Positions 42,442-50,735 of a DNA stretch of 64,000 nt are shown here, in pieces. The DNA comes from Chitinophagaceae bacterium (lineage in GTDB: Bacteria; Bacteroidota; Bacteroidia; Chitinophagales; Chitinophagaceae): contig SEAC01000030.1 in assembly GCA_004173235.1 (NCBI GenBank), positions 89,387-153,386 of the forward strand, read 5' to 3'. Positions within the stretch are counted from its first letter, which is position 1. Every line of letters starts with the position of its first letter. The notes beneath the pieces are model-generated. The model did not search any database and was not told the DNA's origin. It saw only the letters and a program-made list of their open reading frames with translations. The position numbers were made by a program, and so were the translations under genes.

Positions 42442-43841
42442 AGATTTCCTTTCACGGTGCCGCGCGCACCGTCACCGGCTCCAAGCACCTGCTGACGCTC
42501 TCCAACGGAAAAAAGATCCTGCTCGACTGCGGCCTCTTCCAGGGCATGGGCCGCGATACCGACGCCATGAACCGCACCTGGGGATTTGATCCCGCCACCG
42601 TGGATGCACTTGTGCTGTCGCATGCGCATATCGATCACAGCGGCCTTATTCCCAAACTCGTGAAAGAAGGCTTCGCGGGCCGCATCTATTGCACCGACGC
42701 AACCGAGGCGCTCACCAACCTGCTGCTCGAAGATTCAGCCGAGATCCAGGAGAACGACGTGCGCGCACACAACAAAAGCAGCAAGGCACAGGGCCGGCCG
42801 CTGCTGGAGCCGCTCTATACGGTAGACGATGCGAAGAGCTGCCTCGGCCGCTTCGAGGCGCGGCCCTACAACGAATGGTTCACCGTGCTGGAAGGCGTGG
42901 AGTGCATGTTCACCGATGCGGGCCACATCCTGGGCTCCGCCTGCGTGCACCTGCGCATCCAGGAAAAGGGTCGTCCGTACCGCCTCACGTTCAGCGGCGA
43001 TGTAGGCCGCTACCGCGATGTGATCCTTCGGTCGCCCGCTCCGTTCGACCAGGCCGATTGCATCATCATGGAATCTACCTACGGCGACAAGCTTCACGAA
43101 AACGTTTCCACTTCGTTCGACCAGCTATTGCAGTGGATTACGCACACCTGTATCGAAAAAGGAGGCAAGCTCATTGTGCCGGCCTTCAGCCTGGGGCGCA
43201 CGCAGGAGATCCTGTATGCACTCAACCAGCTCGAGCTCGAGCGCAGGCTGCCTGCGGTGGATTATTTCGTGGATAGCCCGCTCAGCACCGACATCACCTC
43301 GGTGATCAAGCGCTTCCCGAAATATTTCAACAAGACGATTCAAAAGGTGATGCAAACCGACGATGACCCCTTTCAGTTTCGCGGGCTGCACTTTACAAAA
43401 ACGGTGGACGAGTCGAAGATGCTCAACTACCGCGATGCGCCCTGCGTCATCATTTCCGCTTCGGGGATGGCCGAAGCGGGCCGCGTGAAGCACCACATCA
43501 GCAACAACATCGAGAACTCGCGTAATACCATTTTGATGACGGGTTATTGCGAGCCGCACTCCTTAGGTGGCCGCCTGATGGCAGGGGAGAAGGAAGTGGG
43601 CATTTACGGAGTGCGCCACGAGGTGCATGCGGAGGTGGGCTCGATCCGCAGCATGAGCGCCCACGGCGATTATGAAGACCTGATGCAGTGGCTGCACGGC
43701 CAGGATCCGCGCTCGGTGCAAAAGTTCTTTCTCGTGCACGGCGAATATGAAGTGCAACAGGAGCTGAAGCGCCGCCTTGTGTCGAAAGGCTTCCTGGACG
43801 TGACGATTCCCGAGCGGCATTTCGAGATCGGCATCGCATAG
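42438..43841 (+). CDS. Metallo-beta-lactamase/beta-CASP ribonuclease-like protein
   Basis: A 467-residue protein of the archaeal-type CPSF/Ysh1-like MBL group. MBL motifs: LSHAHIDHSGLIP (HxHxDH), FTDAGHILGSA and LTFSGDVGR; beta-CASP domain GKLIVPAFSLGRTQEILYAL; C-terminal RMMBL with MTGYCEPHSLGGRL, SMSAHGDYEDL and FLVHGE. It likely processes RNA with two zinc ions. It follows DUF4442 with a 4-base overlap and ends before a terminator. Confidence 0.93.
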   Translation: MKISFHGAARTVTGSKHLLTLSNGKKILLDCGLFQGMGRDTDAMNRTWGFDPATVDALVLSHAHIDHSGLIPKLVKEGFAGRIYCTDATEALTNLLLEDSAEIQENDVRAHNKSSKAQGRPLLEPLYTVDDAKSCLGRFEARPYNEWFTVLEGVECMFTDAGHILGSACVHLRIQEKGRPYRLTFSGDVGRYRDVILRSPAPFDQADCIIMESTYGDKLHENVSTSFDQLLQWITHTCIEKGGKLIVPAFSLGRTQEILYALNQLELERRLPAVDYFVDSPLSTDITSVIKRFPKYFNKTIQKVMQTDDDPFQFRGLHFTKTVDESKMLNYRDAPCVIISASGMAEAGRVKHHISNNIENSRNTILMTGYCEPHSLGGRLMAGEKEVGIYGVRHEVHAEVGSIRSMSAHGDYEDLMQWLHGQDPRSVQKFFLVHGEYEVQQELKRRLVSKGFLDVTIPERHFEIGIA

Positions 43842-43961
43842 CGAAGCAAGCCGGTTGCATGCTGATGAAACTCAATATTGCAACGGGTTTGACGGCCCGC
43901 CGTCTCTTTAGTACATTCGAACCTGCACATCGATAACATCGGTTTGCTCAGAATCAATGCG

Positions 43962-43990
43962 ATCCCTCGCCCCGGCGGGGGATTTTTTTC
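43962..43990 (+). terminator. Intrinsic terminator after the MBL nuclease gene
   Basis: ATCCCTCGCC / GGCGGGGGAT hairpin followed by seven T, directly before the tRNA promoter. Confidence 0.8.
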
Positions 43991-43998
43991 AAACTTTT

Positions 43999-44029
43999 TT
44001 TGGTGAAAAGTTGGACGCCCCTATCTTTG
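43999..44029 (+). promoter_or_regulatory. Canonical promoter of tRNA-Glu
   Basis: -33 TTTG (43999-44002), 19-base spacer, -7 TATCTTTG (44022-44029). The start region continues CACTCCCG... and a leader AGTTCTTAAAAAT that is identical to one in the rRNA leader at 63672. Confidence 0.85.
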
Positions 44030-44063
44030 CACTCCCGAAAACAACGGGATAGTTCTTAAAAAT

Positions 44064-44135
44064 GCCGCGTTCGTCTAAGGGCTAGGACACCTCCCTTTCA
44101 CGGAGGCGATACGGGTTCGAATCCCGTACGCGGTA
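44064..44135 (+). tRNA. tRNA-Glu(UUC)
   Basis: Cloverleaf can be drawn by eye: acceptor GCCGCGT / ACGCGGT (terminal G:U pair), D arm GTC...GAC, anticodon stem CCTCC/GGAGG with loop CTTTCAC (anticodon TTC), T arm ACGGG-TTCGAAT-CCCGT, discriminator A. CCA is not encoded. Anticodon UUC gives glutamate. It has its own promoter and terminator. Confidence 0.95.
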
Positions 44136-44143
44136 CTAAGACG

Positions 44144-44176
44144 AAAAGAGCCCCTGCAATCTGCGGGGGCTCTTTT
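44144..44176 (+). terminator. Terminator of tRNA-Glu
   Basis: 14-bp stem AAAAGAGCCCCTGC / GCGGGGGCTCTTTT with one T:G pair and loop AATCT. Confidence 0.88.
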
Positions 44177-44248
44177 ATTGGGCGCCCTCCCACGCGCTCC
44201 TGCAACCACGCTACAATTTTCGTTTTGCGCCCTTCGGAAGCTCCGCGT

Positions 44249-44256
44249 TATTTTTG
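44249..44256 (+). promoter_or_regulatory. -7 box of the metal efflux operon
   Basis: TATTTTTG ending 4 bases before the GTG start of the DUF6660 gene, implying a leaderless transcript. Confidence 0.55.
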
Positions 44257-44260
44257 CACC

Positions 44261-44575
44261 GTGAAAGTTTTCGCGTTCCTGATGGCCTTCCTCGTTCTGA
44301 CGCTGAGCATGATGCCCTGCGCCGACGCGGCCGTTCATGGCACGGGCGAATCTTCCGTTTCAGCGTTGCAAGCTGCAGAGGGGCATCATGATGAGTCGTC
44401 AGACACCTGTCCTCCGTTTTGCCAGTGTTCCTGCTGCGCCGGGGCCTTCGTGAACCATGTTGCCCCAGCGGTGGCCGACATCACAGAAGTTCCTTCCATC
44501 CTCCGCTTCCCCCACACACCAGCATCGGTCTACGACCGATCGTTGCCTGTGTGGCAGCCCCCGCAATTAGGATAG
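44261..44575 (+). CDS. Small Cys/His-rich exported protein (DUF6660-like) of the metal efflux operon
   Basis: A 104-residue protein with a GTG start (VKVFAFLMAFLVLTLSMMPCADAA, a signal peptide); the track's longer start overlaps the promoter box. The centre is rich in metal-type ligands: EGHHDESSDTCPPFCQCSCCAG. The layout fits DUF6660, small proteins that precede CusA/CzcA-type pumps in Bacteroidota. A periplasmic metal chaperone or sensor role is plausible but not proven. First gene of the efflux operon, 70 bases before the pump gene. Confidence 0.82.
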   Translation: MKVFAFLMAFLVLTLSMMPCADAAVHGTGESSVSALQAAEGHHDESSDTCPPFCQCSCCAGAFVNHVAPAVADITEVPSILRFPHTPASVYDRSLPVWQPPQLG

Positions 44576-44645
44576 TCTTTCTCCCCACTCGCTGTGCCCG
44601 TACAATGAACGGGACCATTTCTTATTCCCAAGAAGGCTAATTCCT

Positions 44646-47600
44646 ATGCTTAATAAGATCATTCTATTCAGCATACGGCACAAGATTGTCGTAGGCATCG
44701 CTACACTATTACTGATCGTTTGGGGCGTTTGGAGCGCGTCGAGGCTTGCCATCGATGCGGTGCCCGATATCACCAACAACCAGGTGCAGGTGATCACAAA
44801 TGCCCCCACGCTTGCTAGCCAGGAGGTGGAGCAATTCGTTACTTACCCCATCGAGCAGGCGCTGGCCAACATCCCCGACCTGGTGGAGATCCGCTCCATT
44901 TCGCGGTTTGGCCTGTCCGTTATTACCGTTGTATTCAAAGAACACGTCGACGTCTATTTCGCGCGCCAGCTGATCAACGAGAAGCTTAAAGAGGCCGAAG
45001 CACAGATTCCTGCCGGAATGGGTACTCCGGAACTTGCTCCCGTGAGCACCGGCCTCGGTGAGATCTATCAATACATGATCCATCCGAAGAAAGGAAGCGA
45101 ACACAAATACACGCCGATGGACCTGCGCACGATGCAGGACTGGATCGTTGCGCGCCAGCTGTATGGCACGCCCGGCGTGGCGGAAGTCAACAGCTTTGGC
45201 GGATTCGTGAAGCAATACGAAGTGGCCATCGATCCCAACCGGCTGAAGGCGCTGGACGTAAGCATTGCCGATGTGTTCGAGGCGCTGGAGCGGAACAACG
45301 AAAACACGGGAGGCGCCTATATTGACAGGAAGCCCAACGCCTATTTCATTCGCGGCGTGGGTTTGATTCATTCTTTGGAAGACGTGTCCCACATCGTGAT
45401 AAAGAACGACAATGGTGTTCCGGTGCTCGTAGGCGACGTGGCGAACGTGCGCTTCGGCAACGCGATCCGGTATGGAGCGATGACCCACAACGGCGAGCAT
45501 GAGGTTGTTGGCGGCATCGTAATGATGCTCAAAGGAAACAACAGTGCCGAAGTGGTGCGAAGGGTGAAGGAGCGAATGGAGACCATCAAAAAGTCGCTGC
45601 CTGCCGATGTGGAGATCGAGCCGTTCCTTGATCGTACTTCCCTCGTAAACCGCGCCATGTCCACCGTCGAACGCAACCTCGTGGAAGGCGCGCTCATCGT
45701 CATCTTCGTGCTGGTGCTTTTCCTCGGAAACCTGCGCGCAGGGCTGATCGTGGCATCTGCGATCCCGCTGGCGCTGCTGTTCGCCCTGGGCATGATGAAT
45801 GTCTTTGGCGTGTCGGCCAACCTCATGAGCCTTGGTGCGATAGATTTCGGGTTGATCGTTGACGGCGCGGTGATCATCGTGGAAGCCACCATGCATCACC
45901 TGGTTCTGCGAAAAGGTGCCGGGCGGCTCACGCAACGCCAGATGGACGACGAGGTTTTCGAGTCGGCATCCAAAATCCGTAACAGCGCAGCGTTTGGCGA
46001 GATCATCATCCTCATCGTGTACATTCCCATCCTCACGCTCGTAGGCATCGAAGGAAAGATGTTTCGCCCGATGGCGCAGACGGTTGCCTTTGCCATCCTC
46101 GGCGCCCTGCTGCTTTCGCTTACCTACATCCCGATGATGTGTGCGCTCTTCCTACCGAAAACGCTCGGCCACAAACGCAACCTGGCTGACCGGATGATGG
46201 ATTTCTTTCAACGGTTATACGCGCCTGCATTGCGCTGGGCCATCCGTGCGAAGTATTGGATCGTAGGACTGTCCGTTGCAGCTATGGCCCTTGCCATCCT
46301 GTTCTTCTCTCGCCTCGGTGGAGAGTTCATTCCGCAGCTGCAGGAAGGCGATTACGCGTTCCATTGCATCCTGCCGCAAGGATCGTCGCTCACACAAAGC
46401 GTTGAGACCTCCATGCAGGCTTCGCGCATCCTGCGCTCTTTCCCGGAGGTAAAAGAAGTGGTTGCCAAAACAGGCAGCGCGGAGGTGCCCACCGACCCGA
46501 TGCCGCCGGAAGCTTCCGACCTGATCGTAGTGCTGAAGGATGTGAAGGAATGGAAAACCACGAAGGACTACAACGAGCTGGCGCAACTGATGCTGGAAAA
46601 GCTGGAAGACATTCCCGGTGTGTTCTTTGAAGTGAACCAACCCATCCAGATGCGCTTCAATGAATTGATGACGGGCGTGCGCCAGGATGTAGCCATCAAG
46701 ATCTTCGGTGAAAATATCGATTCGCTGGCCGCACTGGCGCCGCGCATTGCCAGCGTGGTGAGTTCGGTGCCCGGCGCCACCGAGCCGCAGATTGAACGGA
46801 CCGCCGGCCTTCCGCAGATCACCGTTACCTACGATCGCCGCCGCATTGCCAGCTATGGGCTCAACATTGCTGATGTGAACCGCACCATCACTGCCGCTTT
46901 TGCGGGCGGTACCGCGGGTGTCGTGTTTGAAAACGAACGCAAGTTCGACCTGGTGGTTCGGCTCGACAGCACGCACCGCAATTCAATCGAAGACGTTTCC
47001 GGCCTGTTCATTCCAACACCGGCCGGGGCGCAGATCCCATTGAGCCAGGTAGCCGCAGTTGCTGTCAAAGAGGGGCCAGCCCAGATCAGCCGCGAAGACG
47101 CGAAGCGACGTTTGGTTGTGGGCTTCAATGTGGAAGGGCGCGATGTGCAATCGGTGGTGAAAGACATCCAGGCAAAACTGGGTGGCAGCATGATATTGCC
47201 CACAGGCTATTACCTCACCTACGGCGGCACGTTTGAGAACCTCGAGCAAGCCTCTGCGCGATTGCGCATAGCCGTTCCCGTTGCCCTGCTCCTCATCTTC
47301 GCCTTGCTTTATTTTACTTTTCACTCGCTCAGGCAGGCGGCTCTGATCTTTACCGCCATACCGATGGCTGCCATTGGCGGTGTCTTCGCGCTCGTGCTTC
47401 GCGGCATGCCGTTCAGCATCTCGGCGGGAGTGGGCTTCATCGCGCTGTTTGGCGTGGCCGTACTCAACGGCATCGTGCTGGTAGGCACGTTCAACCAACT
47501 GCAGACGGACGGTATGAACAACGTGCTCGCACGGGTGATCGTGGGAACGAAGATCCGCTTGCGGCCAGTGCTGATGACCGCGATGGTGGCGTCGCTCGGA

Positions 47601-48962
47601 TTTCTGCCGATGGCGCTTTCCAAAGGTGCAGGCGCAGAAGTGCAAAAGCCTTTGGCTTCCGTGGTGATCGGAGGGCTCGTGACCGCAACCTTACTGACGC
47701 TGTTCCTGCTTCCGCTCCTCTACATCATCTTTTCGAAAGCAAGGTCCATCCGCGGCGTTTCTGCAGCGAAAACGACGATGCTGATCCTCGCGTTGTTCCT
47801 CTCGCCCGCACTCTTCGCGCAGGCCGGGCATATCTCGTTTCAGCAAGCCTACGACACGGCGCTCCGGAACAACCTGCAGCTTCGTTCTTCCGACCTGCAG
47901 ATCGAACGCGCGCGCGCGCTGGCCGGCCCTGCATTTGCGATCCCACGCACGGGCGTGTTCGTGGAGAATGAAGACATCACTCCCGCAGACGGCAAAGGGA
48001 TCCTCAAGATCGGCCTGGCGCAAAACCTCGAGTGGCCCGGGCTGTACAAAGCGCAGCGCAACCTGCTGCAACAGCAGGTGGGCGCCGCGGAAGCCGCAAG
48101 GCAGGTGCGCGCGCTGGAGATCCGCCGCGACCTGCAATTGGTATACTATGCCCTTTGGTACCTGCAAAGCAAACAGGTGCTCTGGCAGCGGCTCGACAGC
48201 ATCTATTCGTCGTTTGCCCGTGCGGCTTCGCTGCGGGTGCGAACAGGGGAAAGCGCGGGCCTCGACTCCTTGTCTGCGTCGGCGCGCGCGCGCGAGATCC
48301 ATGTGCAGCTCGGGTTGCTTCAGCGGGATATTGCATCGGGCCAGGAAGCACTCAAGCGGGTGCTGAATACATCTGCCGCATTTCTTCCGCCTTCGTCTCC
48401 GGTTGAAAAAGTAACGGTGCCCGATTTGCCCGACTCGCTGGATGCGCATCCTTCGCTCGAAATGCAGGCGCAAAACATTCATATCGCCGAAGCCGAATGG
48501 AACCTGCAGCGCCAAAGCAATAAACCCAACTTCGAAAGCCGCTTTTTCACGCAGCGCCTCTACGGAATTTCCAACCCGTATTCAGGTTTTTCGGTGACGG
48601 TTGGCGTGCCCATATTCGGACGCGGTGCCTACCGCAGCAAAGTGCGCGCAGCGCAGGTGGAGCGACAGTACCAGGAATCCGTTCTGAACTACGATCGCGT
48701 TGCGCTTACAACCGCCTACAAGGCAGCCCTGCAACAACTGCGGAAAGACCAGGAGCTGCTTCGCTACTACGAAGAGTCCGGGCTGCAGCAGTCGGAAGCA
48801 ATCATCAAGGCGGCAAACCTGGCCTACCGCGGTGGCGAGATCAGCCTTACCGATCTGTTCCAATACCTCTCCCAGGCCATCGACATTCAGAAAGCCTATC
48901 TCGACATCCTGAATGGTTACAACCAGTCGGCCATCCAGATTAACTACTACTTAAATCGTTGA
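44646..48962 (+). CDS. Heavy-metal efflux RND pump (CusA/CzcA type) fused to a TolC-like outer-membrane factor
   Basis: A 1438-residue fusion. Residues ~1-1035 form a full HME-RND pump: PDITNNQVQVITNAPTLASQEVEQFVTYPIE near the start, twelve spans and the charged TM4 motif LGAIDFGLIVDGAVIIVEATMHH. From Met1045 comes a second hydrophobic start (MLILALFLSPALFAQA) with signal-peptide features, then an OMF/TolC domain (ISFQQAYDTALRNNLQLRSSDLQIERARALAG to the end). It exports transition-metal cations from the periplasm or cytoplasm across the outer membrane, with the adaptor encoded next. Such fusions are known in Bacteroidota. The fused chain is probably processed at the internal signal peptide. 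Metal specificity is not determinable here. Confidence 0.95.
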   Translation: MLNKIILFSIRHKIVVGIATLLLIVWGVWSASRLAIDAVPDITNNQVQVITNAPTLASQEVEQFVTYPIEQALANIPDLVEIRSISRFGLSVITVVFKEHVDVYFARQLINEKLKEAEAQIPAGMGTPELAPVSTGLGEIYQYMIHPKKGSEHKYTPMDLRTMQDWIVARQLYGTPGVAEVNSFGGFVKQYEVAIDPNRLKALDVSIADVFEALERNNENTGGAYIDRKPNAYFIRGVGLIHSLEDVSHIVIKNDNGVPVLVGDVANVRFGNAIRYGAMTHNGEHEVVGGIVMMLKGNNSAEVVRRVKERMETIKKSLPADVEIEPFLDRTSLVNRAMSTVERNLVEGALIVIFVLVLFLGNLRAGLIVASAIPLALLFALGMMNVFGVSANLMSLGAIDFGLIVDGAVIIVEATMHHLVLRKGAGRLTQRQMDDEVFESASKIRNSAAFGEIIILIVYIPILTLVGIEGKMFRPMAQTVAFAILGALLLSLTYIPMMCALFLPKTLGHKRNLADRMMDFFQRLYAPALRWAIRAKYWIVGLSVAAMALAILFFSRLGGEFIPQLQEGDYAFHCILPQGSSLTQSVETSMQASRILRSFPEVKEVVAKTGSAEVPTDPMPPEASDLIVVLKDVKEWKTTKDYNELAQLMLEKLEDIPGVFFEVNQPIQMRFNELMTGVRQDVAIKIFGENIDSLAALAPRIASVVSSVPGATEPQIERTAGLPQITVTYDRRRIASYGLNIADVNRTITAAFAGGTAGVVFENERKFDLVVRLDSTHRNSIEDVSGLFIPTPAGAQIPLSQVAAVAVKEGPAQISREDAKRRLVVGFNVEGRDVQSVVKDIQAKLGGSMILPTGYYLTYGGTFENLEQASARLRIAVPVALLLIFALLYFTFHSLRQAALIFTAIPMAAIGGVFALVLRGMPFSISAGVGFIALFGVAVLNGIVLVGTFNQLQTDGMNNVLARVIVGTKIRLRPVLMTAMVASLGFLPMALSKGAGAEVQKPLASVVIGGLVTATLLTLFLLPLLYIIFSKARSIRGVSAAKTTMLILALFLSPALFAQAGHISFQQAYDTALRNNLQLRSSDLQIERARALAGPAFAIPRTGVFVENEDITPADGKGILKIGLAQNLEWPGLYKAQRNLLQQQVGAAEAARQVRALEIRRDLQLVYYALWYLQSKQVLWQRLDSIYSSFARAASLRVRTGESAGLDSLSASARAREIHVQLGLLQRDIASGQEALKRVLNTSAAFLPPSSPVEKVTVPDLPDSLDAHPSLEMQAQNIHIAEAEWNLQRQSNKPNFESRFFTQRLYGISNPYSGFSVTVGVPIFGRGAYRSKVRAAQVERQYQESVLNYDRVALTTAYKAALQQLRKDQELLRYYEESGLQQSEAIIKAANLAYRGGEISLTDLFQYLSQAIDIQKAYLDILNGYNQSAIQINYYLNR

Positions 48963-48967
48963 TCGAT

Positions 48968-50161
48968 ATGAAAAATGTATTGTTCGCTTTAATGAGCATA
49001 GTGCTGCTGGCCGGCTGCGGCGGCAAGCAGGCCGAACCGGCAAAGGAAGCGGAAGCGCACCATGACGAAGCTCCTTCCAACTTTGTGTCGCTTACGGATG
49101 CGCAGATGAAGACGGTGGAGATCCAGCTGGGGACGATTGATAGGAAGAACCTCACCACCTCGATCAGCGCGAACGGCATGCTTTCCGTGCCCAACCACAA
49201 CAAGGCCTTTGTTACGGCTTTGCACAGCGGTGTGGTGCGCACGCTCACTATCCAGCCCGGCGACTTTGTTCAGAAGGGACAAGCCATCGCCACCATCGTC
49301 AACCCCGAGATCGTGGAGCTGCAGCGATCGCTCATAACCGTGAATGCGGAGATCAGCATGGCGGAGATCGAGGAGCGCAGGCAGCGAGAGCTGGTGGAAG
49401 GCCAGGCCGCGCCGCTGAAGAACCTGCAGATGGCTCAAACCAGATTGAAAACACTGCGCGCCGAGCGGGCAGCGGTGCAAAAGCATCTTTCGGTGCTGGG
49501 CGTTCGCGAAGGTGGCACACTCACCTCAACCCTGCGCGTAGTGGCTCCCATCAGTGGCACCGTTAGTACGGTGCAGGCTCAGATCGGTTCTAATGTAGAT
49601 GCGTCCACGCCCATCGCCGAGATCGTGAACAACGCGCAGCTTCACCTCGACCTGTTCGTTTACGAGAAAGACCTCCCGCGACTGCACAAGAACCAGGTGA
49701 TCCACTTCACGCTCACCAACAGCCCGGGCACCGAGTACGATGCGCAGATCTATTCCATCGGTACGGCGTTCGCAAGAGCATCCAAAACGATACCAGTGCA
49801 TGCGATCGTAAAAGGCGACAAGACCGGGCTGATCGAAGGCATGAACATCACTGCACTCATCAGCATCGGGACCGCAGTGTTGCCTGCGGTACCAACCGAA
49901 GCGATCGTTTCTTTCGGTGGACAGGATTACATCTTCGTAAAAACGGACGCTGCACCAGTGGATGTGCACTCCAAAGAGAACGCGCATCCCGAAACGACCG
50001 GTGCGACCTTCGAGCGCATCCAGGTGATCAAGGGCGCGTCGGACGTAGGCTACACCGAGATCAGGCCCGTGAAACCCGTTCCGGAAGGTGCGCGGATCAT
50101 CACCAAGGGCGCGTTCTTTGTGCTTGCCAGGATGACCAACGCGGGCGAGCACGAGCACTAA
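48968..50161 (+). CDS. Periplasmic adaptor lipoprotein of the metal efflux RND system
   Basis: A 397-residue membrane-fusion protein with a lipobox (VLLAGCGGK), so a lipid-anchored periplasmic adaptor. Barrel-sandwich halves (HSGVVRTLTIQPGDFVQKGQAIATIVNPE and RVVAPISGTVSTVQAQIGSNVDASTPIAEI) enclose a helical hairpin (ISMAEIEERRQRELVEGQAAPLKNLQMAQTRLKTL). His-rich ends (EAHHDEAP; GEHEH) suit metal binding. It starts 5 bases after the pump gene stop. It links pump and outer-membrane factor. Confidence 0.93.
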   Translation: MKNVLFALMSIVLLAGCGGKQAEPAKEAEAHHDEAPSNFVSLTDAQMKTVEIQLGTIDRKNLTTSISANGMLSVPNHNKAFVTALHSGVVRTLTIQPGDFVQKGQAIATIVNPEIVELQRSLITVNAEISMAEIEERRQRELVEGQAAPLKNLQMAQTRLKTLRAERAAVQKHLSVLGVREGGTLTSTLRVVAPISGTVSTVQAQIGSNVDASTPIAEIVNNAQLHLDLFVYEKDLPRLHKNQVIHFTLTNSPGTEYDAQIYSIGTAFARASKTIPVHAIVKGDKTGLIEGMNITALISIGTAVLPAVPTEAIVSFGGQDYIFVKTDAAPVDVHSKENAHPETTGATFERIQVIKGASDVGYTEIRPVKPVPEGARIITKGAFFVLARMTNAGEHEH

Positions 50162-50199
50162 ACGAAAAGCGATACTTATTCCCGTTTGTTCTGTGTGCA

Positions 50200-50733
50200 T
50201 CAAAATATCGCGCGCTCGAGCAAGGCAACGTTCAGGTTGCGGTGCTGCTCCGGCAGGGCGGCATCGTTACCCGTGCGATGTCGCTCCACGAATGCGAATC
50301 CGTAGCCTTCATAGTATGCAATGAGCCTTTCATTGTCTGCCCACGTATCCATCCGCAAATAGCGCAGTCCTTTCTCCGCTGCATGCACGCAGGCCCATTC
50401 CAGCACGCGCTCAAAAAGGCGGCCGCCGCGCGTTTGCGGATGCACCACCACGCGGTGCAGGTAAAGCGCATCACAACGCTCGCGCTCCCGCCAGATCAGC
50501 TCGTCGGTGTAGCAGATGCAAAAGACCACTGTGATCGTTCCTTCGTTTCTGATCACGTACAACAACCCGCGGTCGAGGTCTTGTTGGATAAAGCGCTCGT
50601 CTATCCGGTCCCATCCGATGAAGCCGTTGCGTTTTTGATAATCAATGGCAGCGTCGTATAGCTGCATGATGACCGGAAGATCGGCCTGCGTGCCACGCGC
50701 GACCGTCCAGCCCGTTCCCGTATTTGTTTGCAT
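50200..50733 (-). CDS. GNAT family N-acetyltransferase
   Basis: A 177-residue protein starting at MQTNTGTGWTVARG; the track extends it far upstream into the permease gene in another frame, which is a shadow. The acetyl-CoA loop is visible in LYLHRVVVHPQTRGGRLFERVLEWA and the late beta-bulge in YEGYGFAFVERH. Substrate unknown. It starts 2 bases after the permease stop, so it is the last gene of the TetR-linked group. Confidence 0.9.
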   Translation of the reverse strand: MQTNTGTGWTVARGTQADLPVIMQLYDAAIDYQKRNGFIGWDRIDERFIQQDLDRGLLYVIRNEGTITVVFCICYTDELIWRERERCDALYLHRVVVHPQTRGGRLFERVLEWACVHAAEKGLRYLRMDTWADNERLIAYYEGYGFAFVERHRTGNDAALPEQHRNLNVALLERAIF

Positions 50734-50735
50734 GC

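Noticed and set aside
44225-44260. Upstream start (MRPSEAPRYFCT) for the DUF6660 gene
   Set aside because: It overlaps the TATTTTTG promoter box and would hide the signal peptide; GTG at 44261 gives a normal export signal.
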